From: Saxidomus purpurata
Lineage: Eukaryota; Mollusca; Bivalvia; Venerida; Veneridae
Assembly (NCBI GenBank): GCA_022818135.1
Contig: JAFMSR010000003.1
Location: forward strand, 9,093,976-9,157,975
Direction: 5' to 3'
Length of the DNA stretch: 64,000 nucleotides
In this document: positions 13,227-25,000 of the stretch, piece by piece
Layout: every line of letters starts with the position of its first letter
How positions within the stretch are numbered: position 1 is the stretch's first letter
Program-made: the position numbers and the translations under genes
Notes under the pieces: generated by a model
Told to the model about the DNA's origin: nothing
The model's database searches: none
Seen by the model: only the letters and a program-made list of their open reading frames with translations

Positions 13227-13779
13227 ACTTGATGGTTAAATACATTCTTTGTCTCCTTAAAGCCCATGTTTTAAGTAGCATAATGTTTGGCCAGTAAAAC
13301 ATATTATATGACTCACATCTGTAGGACAGTAGTGAGCTGATTCATTAGGCACTACCAGTGCTACTGGTAATATCAATGCTAAAAGAGATTATAAGAATCT
13401 TTTCCTGGTTACACGTTCAGTTGGGAATATCTAGCTGGAAGAGCCGAGTTACTGCCAAAACAGTTACCCGAGTGCCGGTTATTGTCATCCCGCACGTGCA
13501 GCTAGTGATAGATTCTTTTTCTTACGTACCATATTCTACTAATAGTAGCAGAAATGAAATAAAGCTAATGACTTACATTTACGCGTTATTTTCTTATAGT
13601 AATGTATAAATTTACGCATTCATTCAAAAACGTTGTTCGTTCTGACGTCATGAAAGGGGTGTAAGATGAAATTTTACAGCACTGGTAAAAACTACAGATA
13701 TCCCGATCTGGTATGCAAGACAAACGTACATTTCTTCTAAAAACTGCCAGAAAGTTAAGACTCAATTTTGGATACTTAT

Positions 13780-14540
13780 TCCTTATTCCTTTTTCAAATA
13801 AGGAATAAGGAACTAGTTCCTTATTCTTTCTTCAAATCCGAATAAGTAATAGTAGTGATACTGCCGTTGACACGAAAAATGTCGTCGTCATTCTTTTAAA
13901 ATACCAATTTCTAACTGTTTTAAGTCGAAACAAACTTAATTCAGTAAGCTATTATTAAGAGCCTTTTTGAAAAAAAAAGGAACTAAGTCGAATAATATTC
14001 AAACGATATGTTACCGCTGGTAACACGAAACAATAATATTCAAACACGAATAAGTAACAGAAGTGATACAGCCAGTGACACGAAAAATGTCGTCGTCATT
14101 TTTTTCATATTACCAATATCTAACTGTAACAAACTTAATTTAAGCTTTTACAAAAAGCATTTTTTTTAAAATGAACAAAGTCGAATAAGGAATAATGAAC
14201 TGGTAACTTATTCCTTATTCAAATCCGAATAAGAAACAGAAGTGATACCGCCGGTGAAACGGTCAATGTCCTCATCAAATTATTTTACATTACATGTACT
14301 TATATTTAAATTGCTGTTGTCAAGACAGGCAAGCCTAATTTAAACTATTACAAAGAGCCTTTTTGGAAAAAATGAACTTATTCAAACGCGAATAAGTAAC
14401 AGAAGAGATACCACCGGTGACACAAAATATGTCGTCGTCATTCTTTCGCAATACCAATATTTAACTATTTAAGGTCAATCAAACTTAATTTGAGTTATTT
14501 AAAAACAAATTTGAAAAAGGCCGAATAAATAACACTTTAA
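13780..14540. repeat. Tandem array, about four units of 170-200 bp
   Basis: Units begin near 13840, 14044, 14224 and 14390. Each holds a cgaataagtaacagaagtga-like start, then gacacgaaaaatgtcgtcgt, accaatatctaactg and caaacttaattta. Copies are diverged and of unequal length. No coding content is seen. Confidence 0.7.
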
Positions 14541-15110
14541 CATTACTTTTGATTGACTGTTTATCAGCAACAATTATAGATTTACTGAAAACAATCAGAG
14601 AGGTAGAACAGAGAGAGCCTGAAAACACATAGGATTTCCTTGTCTGTAACATTTTGGTAATTGACAACATTTTAGATGTCGTGAGTCACTGTCAGCAACT
14701 GAAGGCATCATACATTATTTACTTATGTTTAAAAAAACGTACGCAACGTCCTTAGGATTCCTATACATTAGTCAGACAAAAAAGTGCTTTTGTTAAATGG
14801 CATGCCTAAATAGTCTGAACCATGTTTACTCGGTAATAAATTCTAGAATGTTAGCACACACTTTTTCATTTTAATTACTGTTTCTCTTTAATTTATGTTG
14901 AAAGGTCGAGCATAATGATTTTGATATTCTTATTTAGTTTTAATGTGGTAAACTTCTACGACCAAGAAAACAATGTTCAAAACTATCTGGATTATTAGTT
15001 CTGCTGCCAAATAGTTTGACTCCTATCTGCCGGAGATGCAACACGTACTTATTAATCTTAACGAGAAGTTACATGTGTTGTGCCACACTAGGTCTCCGAT
15101 GGAAGTAAAA
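14541..15110. other. Intergenic stretch, nothing recognised
   Basis: A+T-rich DNA. Short open frames here have no splice context or recognisable motif. Confidence 0.5.
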
Positions 15111-15111
15111 C

Positions 15112-15158
<47 letters not shown>

Positions 15159-15215
15159 CTAATAATAATAATAATAATAATAATAACATCTTTATTTAGT
15201 GAAGGTAACACATTA
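15112..15215. repeat. (AAT)n microsatellite at a probable retroelement end
   Basis: Two runs of AAT repeats are separated by tct and followed by aacatctttatttagtgaaggtaac. The same AAT tail plus ctttatttt-cagaaggtaac-like sequence recurs at 47100-47160, so this looks like the simple-repeat tail of a short retroposon rather than a free microsatellite. Confidence 0.6.
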
Positions 15216-15815
15216 GACATGTAAAGAGTTACAAAGCAAATCTTAACAAATATTTTTTTCATATGGCATTCGAAATGAATCTAGAAACTCTAGCACACAC
15301 GCGCGCGCGTGCACACACACACGCTCAAACGCAAACGCGCAAGCACACGTACACTCCCTCACAACGTATAAATAACACATCCATACACTTTATCAAGCAT
15401 ATTAAAAAAACAACATAATATTGTAGCAGGTTTCTTCTTCTTTTTTTGTAACAGTCACTCTGTTGACAATACACATCATGAATATTCTTTCCATTTATCA
15501 ACACTTACAAAATGTAACCTAATAGATACCAACGTGTTAGATGTAATGTTGCGACACAATGTAAGCATTTCAAGACATATAATCAGTACTAAAAATATAA
15601 ATATAAAATAAGTTCTAGTTTCGGGAAAACTAAGTGTAAAAAAGAAATTAAATCCCTTCTAATTATGCAAGAAAAAGGTGACAGTGAGTGGTTTCTTATA
15701 ACTATAAGGTATCACTCCATCTTGGTTAAACAGAGACAATCTTCTTTGGCTCCTGACAAAGGCTTAGGTTTCGGCCAGTGTAAGGGACACTATATTGGCG
15801 CTTAATGTAGTACAT

Positions 15816-16670
15816 CACAGGTGAGTGTAGCGTACCAGAGACCCAAACAGTGAATGTTAGATAAAAATAGCCTAATGACTATATATCAATAAGAAGGTAA
15901 ACAACACAGTTCGCACATAGACCCAGTTTCAGCTTCAATTACTTCATACAGAATAGTGCATATTTATCAAAACCTATTGCATATATATCCTACGTAATTA
16001 TATTTTCCGTAAACGTTTACTTCAAGGTCCAGATGCAAACCGTTTTGTAACAGCGACTGATAGTTTCTGAAATTTTTACCATTTTATTCCATAGACATGT
16101 ATTAGTGATGTGTAACCTAGACTTGGTAAGACCTGGCCGATCGATGCCGTATGGAAACTAGTTTTCCCATTATCAGTATGGCTGCATGTATATGTTCACA
16201 AAATATATCAACGAAATAAAATGAATACTGTATTAACGGATCGTATTAAAACTGGAAAGCTTGTGGAAATATTTATCAAATCAATTTCTACGAGCGTCTG
16301 TTGTGTAATATTTGGATGACACAAGGCGAGATTGTTTAAAAGCTTGTTAAAAGGGAAGAATTCAGTGTTAGAAATGTGTGAGATTTATTCGGGTTGACGA
16401 AAAATGTAAAAAACTCGGGAAATTATCAGTCGCTATTTCAAAACGGTTTGCTTTTGGGCCTTGAAGTAAACTTTTACGGAAATGATAAACACTTATGCTA
16501 TATATGCAATAGGTTTTAATAAATATGCATTATTCTAGATGAAGTAATTAAGGCTGAAAGTGGGTCGATGTGTAAACGGTGTTTATTACCTTCTTATTGA
16601 TATATAGTAACTAGGCTATTTTGAACTAAAAATCACTGTATGGGTCCCTGGTACGCTACACTCACCTGTG
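15816..16670. mobile_element. Long-TIR DNA transposon (non-autonomous), 855 bp
   Basis: The ends are inverted copies starting cacaggtgagtgtagcgtac. Inverted similarity continues for roughly 250-290 bp on each side (about 15816-16110 and 16400-16670). The element is flanked by an exact 8-bp direct repeat, tagtacat, at 15808-15815 and 16671-16678. An 8-bp target duplication is typical of hAT-type (and some P-type) transposition. No transposase is encoded. Confidence 0.85.
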
Positions 16671-16689
16671 TAGTACATGTACCGAATAT

Positions 16690-17390
16690 TTGGGAGTTAT
16701 CAAAAAGAGATTTTTTGTACAGGAAAGGTGAGTTCCAAACTAGCCGTTAGTAATGTCCCTTTTGCAGTGCCAATTTGACTTTGCTTCTGCTTTATGGATT
16801 CGATTCAACGAACCTGAAAATTAACTCCCGGTTATCCAGAATAACTGAACAAATTTGTTTTCCACCTTGAACCTAAAACATCTGTCGTTAAAAATAACTG
16901 TATCCCCTTATTTGGTTATCCGTAGCATTCAGAGTGACCAAATTACTCTGTAATGTCTTCACAATTAGACTGCCCCTCCTTACCTGATTTCAAAAGTTCA
17001 ACCAAAGCAGTTAAATACAAGGTTGTCTTGTCAAAGTTGGAGTTTCTGTTTGTCCACATCCAGACAAATATACTGGTAATGCCACTGCAACAGGTAAGGG
17101 TTATGTCAGATTCCCAAAAGTTTATTGTATATTTTTATATATGTGTATGTAGACAATTTTTCTGGTAAGGATGCACAAAACAACACGGTTTTTTAGGCTA
17201 TTTATTCAAATTCAATGAAACTATATATCAAATGTTAACCTTGCAAACATGTAAAAGATGAACTAATTTGGATGACTAGATTGTCAATATTGCAGTTGTA
17301 ATTTACATTTGCATTGTATGTACTGGCAGTATGAAAGACATTGTAGCGTTCAGTATGTTACTACTGTAGTGTATAAACATATCAGTTATA
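16690..17390. other. 3' flank of IAP-2, no firm gene
   Basis: An open frame on the plus strand at 16953-17168 contains a possible donor (caacag/gtaagg at about 17095), but I recognise no family and found no partner exon. The stretch otherwise holds only the poly(A) signal of IAP-2. Confidence 0.4.
17201..17206 (-). terminator. Candidate poly(A) signal of IAP-2
   Basis: AATAAA on the minus strand lies about 190 bases after the IAP-2 stop codon. It is the first canonical hexamer seen downstream. Confidence 0.45.
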
Positions 17391-17395
17391 AAATG

Positions 17396-20137
17396 TCAGT
17401 TTGAATTTGTGGTGGCAAAGAAAGCTTTGAGTTGTCCATTCACGACCTTTCTGCAAACTGGGCATTTGTTAAGAGCTGGTGCGCACTGTGGGCAGCTGAC
17501 CATGTGGCCACATGGTAGGAAAATGACATCTGCACGGTTATCAAGACATATTTTGCACATATGATTTTCCTTTAGTCTGTGGTTCTCTTCTATTAAATTA
17601 TCAAGTGGTTCTAAATACAAAAGTAGGTAAGTACAAATTAACATATAACTTACCATTGTAAAACAATTAATATTTAAGCTTTGACCGATAGTTTAATTCT
17701 TTTAGAAATATACAAATGTAACTTTATCTGCTATTACTTATCTTTAGAAAGGCAATCAGTTCTGTAGCTATGCCTGTCTTCCCAGTGTCGTAAATTACAT
17801 TATCTGTATATGGAATAGACTTTCTCACTTTGGCATCATTTAATAAAGGTATTGATTGTACAAAAATAATCTTGCTCAACAACATGTTCACTCTCGGGAC
17901 TAGATTGGTCTCAGTGTCTTTTATCAAATTGTCTTCAAACAATATTTGAAAATAAAAGGTTTATTTACCTATCTCTTCTTCTATTAAGCAACTGTCTACT
18001 TCTGTTTTTGGACATTCGGCGCTTTCATCAGCGAATGCTTCTTCTGGGTTTTCTTCCAAATTGAAAAGTATTTCACAAAGATCTTTTCCCTTGAAATTAG
18101 TTTGACCTAAATTTGGTAATTTTAAAAAAGCAATGTGATCATTTTTTGTTATATTCACATTTAACAGAAACAAAGTTCTAGTATGAGGTCTGAAGAATTT
18201 TTACAACAGTGACAGGTAGTCATCGTATCACACACTATTAGAACTTCATAAACTATGAAAGTAACATTCCGATCTGTTATGAACATTTAAAACCTGTCAA
18301 GATCAGTCAAATAAACAGTTTTTCCAGGTAAGGTACGGCGAAATGTCTGTTATCATGTCGTCGAGGAAGAGAGTTAGAAATGTTTTTGGTATAATAGATT
18401 GTCTGAACAAATACCATTCTCGGTAAGTGTATTTTATGACTGGCAGAGTGTAACAGGTGGTGAAAAAATTGTGGCTCGACTGGGACCCGAACCCAGGGCG
18501 TTCCACTGTAAAGGCGGATACTCTACCAACTGAGCTATCAAGCCACATCAATTAGCCTAACGATTTATCACCATATACCTGTAACCGGCTACATATACCC
18601 CCTCCAATTTTAGAATTCGTCCCGAATTCTCAGAGACAAAGAACATTGTGAAACATTCTCGAGGTACCAAAGCAATAGCCATATCATACTGTAGGTTATT
18701 TGCGTTGGGCGCCATTAGTAACAGGTGTTGAAAAAAATCGTCGCTCGACGGGGAGTCGAACCCATGGCCTTCCGCATTCAGGGCGGATACTCTATCAACT
18801 GAGCTATCAAGTCACACGGTCAACGATTTATCACCGTATACCTGTACTCGGCTACAAGATTTATATTTTTCTTACCGTATTTATGGACGAAAATGTTGAT
18901 CGCCTTTTGAACCATATGTCTTGTGTATCCCATTTCCATACAGCTTTGGGCTGCGATGGTCTCTATGTAATTTTCTGATTTGTCTGTATTTGACACTACC
19001 TGAACGTACAAGATCTTAGATTCAATAATATTTAATAAATCATTACAAATGGTGTCAACTTAAAAACAATTTAGGTGACATGCAAATTTCAATCGTGACA
19101 ACGTATTTATTTATGTGTTGCCAGAAAGCGACAGGAGAACGAATGATATAGAAAGCGACAGAAGAGAATGCCAGACAACGGTAGAATGAAAACAGGAAAC
19201 GACAGAAGAATGTCTACTAGAAAGTTGTAAATAAGAGAATGCCAGAAAGTGGTAGAATGACTGCCGAAGAGAGGTAGGCACAATAGTGTTACTACATGAT
19301 TACATTTTACAAACATAAATATGTCATTAATAAAATGTGTGTTTGTTGCTTTTAGTGTTGTTTTTATTGTTGTCTTATCGCTGTTGTTTCAGTACTGTTA
19401 TGTACCGCTGTTGTTTTAAGTTATTGTTTCTCTTGCTTAGAAAATGTAAATAATATTTAAATACATAAATGAAAGCAAAGAATGCTTTTTTGTTGTTGTT
19501 TTGTTTTACCTCTGCGACAGATCCGTCTGTCTCAGGCTTTTCACCACGGCCGAGTTTCTCAACATAAGCTTGCCCTTTCACTAGAAGAATATGTGGACAT
19601 TTAGGGTACCACTTGGCATGTTCTTCCATGGGGACATCACCACGTTCCCAGTTCCTCAGTCCACCGCCACAGAAATAGCATCTCACACTGTCGCCTACTC
19701 CTGAAAATGTATTATAACTAGCATTCAGTATTCACATTTTAATAGGTGGGAATAAAAATATAGTTTTATCATTATTTTTATATCTACATTATTTATTCTG
19801 GGTCTTTTTCCTTAGCACTAGAAACAGCGAAGAAATTTAGAAACTTGTAATTACATTTACTGTATAAACAATGACTTTTAGACCCTATCGTTGAAAATAT
19901 ATCTCTGGCCGTGTAAGTCATTATAAAGAGTAAGCATGTACCTGTATAAACAAGACCTGCTTCTACCAGATCATGTTTGTCAACGGGAAGATATTCCTGC
20001 CATAATTTAAAAGATTCGAGACGTTTCGAGTATACCGCGTACTGCGGAAATTTCGGTTTCTCTACGTTGATACCCAGTGCAATTGGTGGTGGACGTGATG
20101 CTTGATGGGATGTGACCTTAACGTCACACTCAGACAT
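17396..20137 (-). CDS. IAP-2: BIR-UBA-RING inhibitor of apoptosis, complete
   Basis: Six minus-strand exons: 20137-19942, 19700-19510, 18999-18876, 18106-17969, 17932-17738 and 17610-17396, giving 352 residues. All intron phases agree (1, 0, 1, 1, 1). Exons 1-2 encode one BIR: HDLVEAGLVYTG, then CYFC, NWE, DVPMEEH and YPKC, with all four zinc ligands. Exon 3 is UBA-like (AAQSCMEMGYTRHMVQKAIN), which in this family binds ubiquitin. Exon 4 is an acidic linker starting FKGKDLCEILF. Exon 5 is helical and ends GKTGIATELIAFLK; I suspect a CARD-like fold as in cIAPs, with low certainty. Exon 6 is a full RING: CKIC, PCGH, CPQC, CPVC, then a short GQLKAFFA tail. It is expected to act as a ubiquitin E3 ligase and an apoptosis or innate-immune signalling regulator, like BIRC2/3/7 relatives. 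The exon 5 donor is the weakest junction. Confidence 0.87.
18472..18544 (-). tRNA. tRNA-like sequence with a UUA anticodon
   Basis: A full 73-nt cloverleaf can be drawn on the minus strand: a 7-bp acceptor stem (GGCTTGA with TCGAGCC), D arm GCTC/GAGT, anticodon stem TCCGC/GTGGA with loop CTTTACA, and T arm CTGGG-TTCGGGT-CCCAG. The anticodon would read the UAA stop codon. A decayed relative lies 270 bp away with similar flanks (gatttatcacc and tatacctgta), so this is probably the head of a tRNA-derived repeat rather than a working tRNA gene. It lies in the IAP-2 intron between the 18106-17969 and 18999-18876 exons. Confidence 0.45.
18741..18813 (-). pseudogene. Decayed tRNA-like sequence
   Basis: It has the same design as the 18472-18544 sequence, with clear A and B boxes (TAGCTCAGTTG and GGTTCGACTCC). 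The acceptor and T stems have mismatches, and the anticodon loop CCTGAAT lacks the usual T at position 33. It is followed by the same gatttatcacc-tatacctgta flank, so it is a second copy of a tRNA-derived repeat. Confidence 0.6.
19127..19280. repeat. Purine-rich degenerate tandem repeat
   Basis: Repeats built on agaaagcgacagaaga and gaatgccagaa-aacggtagaatga occur within an IAP-2 intron. No coding content is seen. Confidence 0.5.
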
Positions 20138-22029
20138 ATCATATTATACCTGCAATACATCAATAACATGTTTGTCAGTATTACAAAGAAGCGATAAAAC
20201 AATAAAATCATTATGCAGGTTCATAAATTCGATTTGCAAGTACGGTACATCAACTTTTCGGACAGCTTTTTTCCGCAATATACTTTTATGCTTGGCATTA
20301 CTATCAAAATATGTTTTTCATCAGACTGAAAATTAAGAGAAGAAATGGTTTTAAAAGTTACAACTTCTTTATTTACATAATTGCTTTTGTACTGATTTAG
20401 AGGTTCTGAAAGACTTCAGAACACAAAAATTTAAAGTTTCATATTTCAACCCAATATTACATCTAAAGACGGGAACATAATAATAATGAGTGTAGCCTTT
20501 TCCAATTATCTCAATTAACTATCACGCGCTTTATTGTAAGTTATAAGATGCTGTCATGAATAATAATAATAATAATAATTATACTAATGATTATAATGAT
20601 GATGATGATGATTAATATTAAACAGACAGATAACGTTTTTAATTATATTAGCTGCTGGAAAACCAGTTCATCTCACTCCTATTTTTACTAGGCCTAGGAA
20701 ACGAAAGTATGACTAAGGCCAAAATGCGAATAAAGACGGCTGGGATAAAACGATGAACTATATATATTAAAGAAATACCAGCAAATGTATTTGCTATCTA
20801 TCGTTATTTGCTACCTCCTATAAAAAAGACCGATTTATCATGTTCCTGCTAGTGATTTTATGTACATGTTCTACTATATAGAAATCGTCTTGAAATAAAT
20901 GAATTTATTTAAATTTGTGTTCAGGATCCAGTTCACACAAAAAAATAAGTCATTAGTTAGCTCAAGTATTTTAATCTAATTGTCACTAAAAATAAAGATA
21001 AATATTGTTGTCATTTACAAGAGTCTATTTGCTGATGAATTAGCATGTTGAAAGAAAAAAAGTTGTATTATACTAAAGACAGGTCAGATATAGCGACACA
21101 TCCGAGTACAGTTAAAGATTTTAAAAATTTACTTAAATTACTTGCTGTAAATCCCCCGTTTACTGCAAAGAAGCAAGGGCCTGGTAAGTGTTGAAATAAG
21201 TTTAGCATGTTACTGAGTAATTATTTAAGTACTTTCATGAGACTATTCATACTAACTATGTATTCAGTTTGTCTCTTTTAGTATCTTTGAGAGTAATCAA
21301 CTTTTATTCGTTATTTTGTCTCAGACCTAGTTGTTGGTACAAAAATAACAAGTATAAATTATAAACAAGTACATGTACTAATGCATTCAAGTAAAATATT
21401 TTACAGTAGAATGAAGTAGCGTAATGAAAATAAAGTTTGTTATTTAAAACAATTGTTTAAGATTCATTTAATGTTAATCTCATTTACTGATAAATATTGT
21501 TTTATTGTCTACGTTTTCGTTACTTTAAGATTATGATATAATTGTCAATGCATTTTATACTCAATAAATCGGAAAGTCCTTACCTTATTTCGATCTTCTG
21601 CCGAAAATAAAGGAATTTCCGATTTGAATATAATATATATATCGGAAACGAAACAAGATATTCCTGGAAAAGTAATTGTGTACATTTGTGACATTATGTG
21701 ATTCACCTATTGCGCAAAAAATTCCTGTATATATATATTACAAATTTTACCTAAGGGAAACCGCTATATACATACATGTACATAAACATTTACTCAGAGT
21801 TTTCCTATAACATGAAATTGAACGTAAATTGAAAAGCATTTAAAAATAATGTGTAAACAGTATAATTAGATCAACCAGAACATGCTATGCTATATTTAGA
21901 CACTATTAGTCATAAGATTTGAGTAACAAAAACAGTGACCTATATTGAACATAAACATTACGGGTTTTCTAAAGAACACGCGAGAGGATATATTAGAAAA
22001 CTGCGGTCCTTTATACAAGTTCATTAAAA
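20138..22029. other. Spacer between divergent IAP-2 and IAP-3
   Basis: It lies between the start of IAP-2 (minus) and the first firm exon of IAP-3 (plus), so it may be a shared upstream region. It contains AAT/GAT microsatellite at about 20560-20612. One possible extra exon is 21045-21183 (+): it begins ATG, runs 46 codons, ends in phase 1 at a good donor (cctg/gtaagt) and could be an alternative first exon of IAP-3. Nothing else was recognised. Confidence 0.4.
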
Positions 22030-25000
22030 ATGTTAGAAAAGTTGACTCCGCAAATATATGTTAATTCGTATGTAAAAAGCCGGTACACAAAGACTGCGGA
22101 AGGTGTAAATGTAGGATATGTGTATAATGCAGGTATGATTTTCCTATTTAAGACTTCTTTAATTAATCACGCAAACGGCGCTAAAATGTCGTAATAATTA
22201 TGTAACGTTCTGTATCATTCAGCTTACAAAGCAATTATACACATTTCTAAATAATTTTGTCGACTAATCATAGCAACGCGGACAAATGTAGCAATAGTAA
22301 TAACTAGGAAGGGTATTTAAGTAAATATCTGTTCATGTAACTGACAACTGTATTCGTCTAAATGACAAGTGCCTATGTGCAATTGATTTGTGCCTACTTA
22401 TAATTGACTACGTATGCGTACAACTTTTAGTTTCCTTCCATTCATATGTTCATTGCTTAATGATAAGTACATACGTTAAACTGAAAAGTACATACGTATT
22501 AATACTTAGTGTCTATGTGTATACGCTATGTGATTACGTGAAAATGTTATGCGTTTACTTTCATTGACTAGCTGTGTTTGTGTATATACTTATACATAAT
22601 CAATGGCAGTATGCAACTAAACGAATGGACTTGTAAGAATGAAATACAAAGGGAAGTCCCTAAAGTAAACATTTAACATTTTCACGTAATCATATAGCAT
22701 AGACACATAGACACTAAGTATTAATAGTAGTATACTTATCATTAAGCATTGAATGGTCTAATTAAAAGTTGTACGCATACACGATGCAGTAGTCAATTAT
22801 AAGTAGGCACAAATCAATTGCACGTAGGCACTTGTCATTTAGACAAATACAGTTGTCAGTTACATGAACAGAATATTTACTTAAATGCCCTTCCATAAAT
22901 AACAGCAGAGTCTGCTTCGTACAATATTTTGTAAATTATCATATATTTCGTGTATTTGCCACATGATAATGAAATTTTAACTGTACATAGAATCATATTC
23001 GGATCATTTAGAAATGATTAATTGTGTATATGGCAACGTGAAGTGAAATCATGACACATACAATTTTAACAAGTCAAATTAACGCGAAGATAACAAAATA
23101 AAATTCTATAGTTACAGGAACAGTGACAGTTAAGAGTAGTTCTTGTAATAACTGAAATTATACTTCTTCCTCCATTGCATATAATATGTATAATATGGAA
23201 GGATGTACTGTGTAGACCTTATGATACAACTAGTACAACAGTTAACCCATGAACTCGGACCTGTACTGGACAGTGTGCTTACCAACCACCTATCTCCTGA
23301 CTGTGCAGTCACCAATGCCCCAGTGTTGTCCTAACTGACAGTTCAGTTTTCTAAAGTACGAAAACTTCATAATGTTTAAATCATTGATCATAGCATTTTG
23401 AACCATAATAAATGATTACTGTCCTGATGATAAAAACTAAGAAATACGTATTATTAGTAGTGGCAATGCTTTATACCGGTGGGGACTCCTGTATGTCTTG
23501 CTCTTTCGGTCACTTTGTTCTATAGTGTTACTCTTTTAATCATATTTGAGTATAACGCAGCAAACTTTTCGAACGTTGAGAGCTTGATAGACAAATTGCA
23601 CCACTAATTGTATATTCTATATTTAAGGAGATGGCGACAGCATGCAATGCCTCATGTGTGCTGGGTGTCTTGGTCAGAGAGAATGTGATCATGTACGAAC
23701 ACAATGGTATCAGATAATGTTGGCGAAAAATTGGATAGATTTTGAAGAATTGAATAGTATTGAAAACAATGCGCCAGTCCAATCTCCACAGGAGGTAAGA
23801 CAATTTTGATACTGGAGTCTGTAGAAGCGTTCATCACAATTCAACGTAAATACAGGGTAAAGTTCTATAATGCAGGATATAGTTCTATAATACAGGATTA
23901 TAGTTCTATAATACAGGGTATAGTTCTATAATACAGGATATAGTTCTATGATACAGGATATTGTTCTATAATACAGGGTAAAGTTCTATAATGCAGGATA
24001 TACAATGTAGTTCTAAAAATATAATGCAGGGTAAAGTTCTTTAATGCAGGTTATAGTTCTATAATGCAGGTTATAGTTCTATAATACAGGATTATAGTTC
24101 TATAATACAGGGTATAGGTCTATAAAACAGGATATAGTTCTATAATACAGGGTATAGTTCTATAAAAGAGGATATAGTTCTATAATACAGTATTATAGTT
24201 CTTAAATATAATATTGTTCACATTTTCACATATATAATTATATAGCTTGTCTTTAAAACGGATAAAGTGTCCGATCAAAAGTGCCTGACAGAAAAAATCC
24301 TTAAATTTATACGATATTTAAATGTAGTTATTTAAAGAATAACCGGGTTTTGTACATTTAGATAGTACTGCATGTTAGCTGCTACCTTTATATATTCCCA
24401 AATGATCAATTATTATGTAGAGACCATGTTATTACAACTTTGAAGGGCTTAAATTTGTTATTTTGTAAAAACTATGATGTTGATCAGAAAATTTAACTCG
24501 AAAGAATATAGCATATTATTTCACGTAGACCAATGTAGACGAACATCTTGAAACTGCTGCGGCTAGAAGTTGTTTAGAGACTGGTTACTCCGAAGACATG
24601 GTATTGAATGCAGTGAAGGTCTTCATTGCAAAATATGGTAAAGTACTTACGATTGATTGCTTTCAACACTATACACTATTTACGTTTTCAGTAACTTCAA
24701 GACATATCAATTTATTAAAGTTATGACTTTCGTCAGAGTATGGAATGTATAAAGTTGTAATGGCTAGATACTGATGGTTACTATCTTTAATGATGTCTAA
24801 TTGCTAGCGTGTACTATCTTTAATGATGTCTAATTGCTAGCGTGTACTATCTTTAATGATGTCTAATTGCTAGCGTGTACTATCTTTAATGATGTCTAAT
24901 TGCTAGCGTGTACTATCTTTAATGATGTCTAATTGCTAGCGTGTACTATCTTTAATGTTGTCAAATTGCTAGCGTGTACTATCTTTAATGATGTGTAATT

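Noticed and set aside
15036..15262. Poly-Asn and poly-Ile/Leu frames on both strands
   Set aside because: They are translations of the (AAT)n microsatellite.
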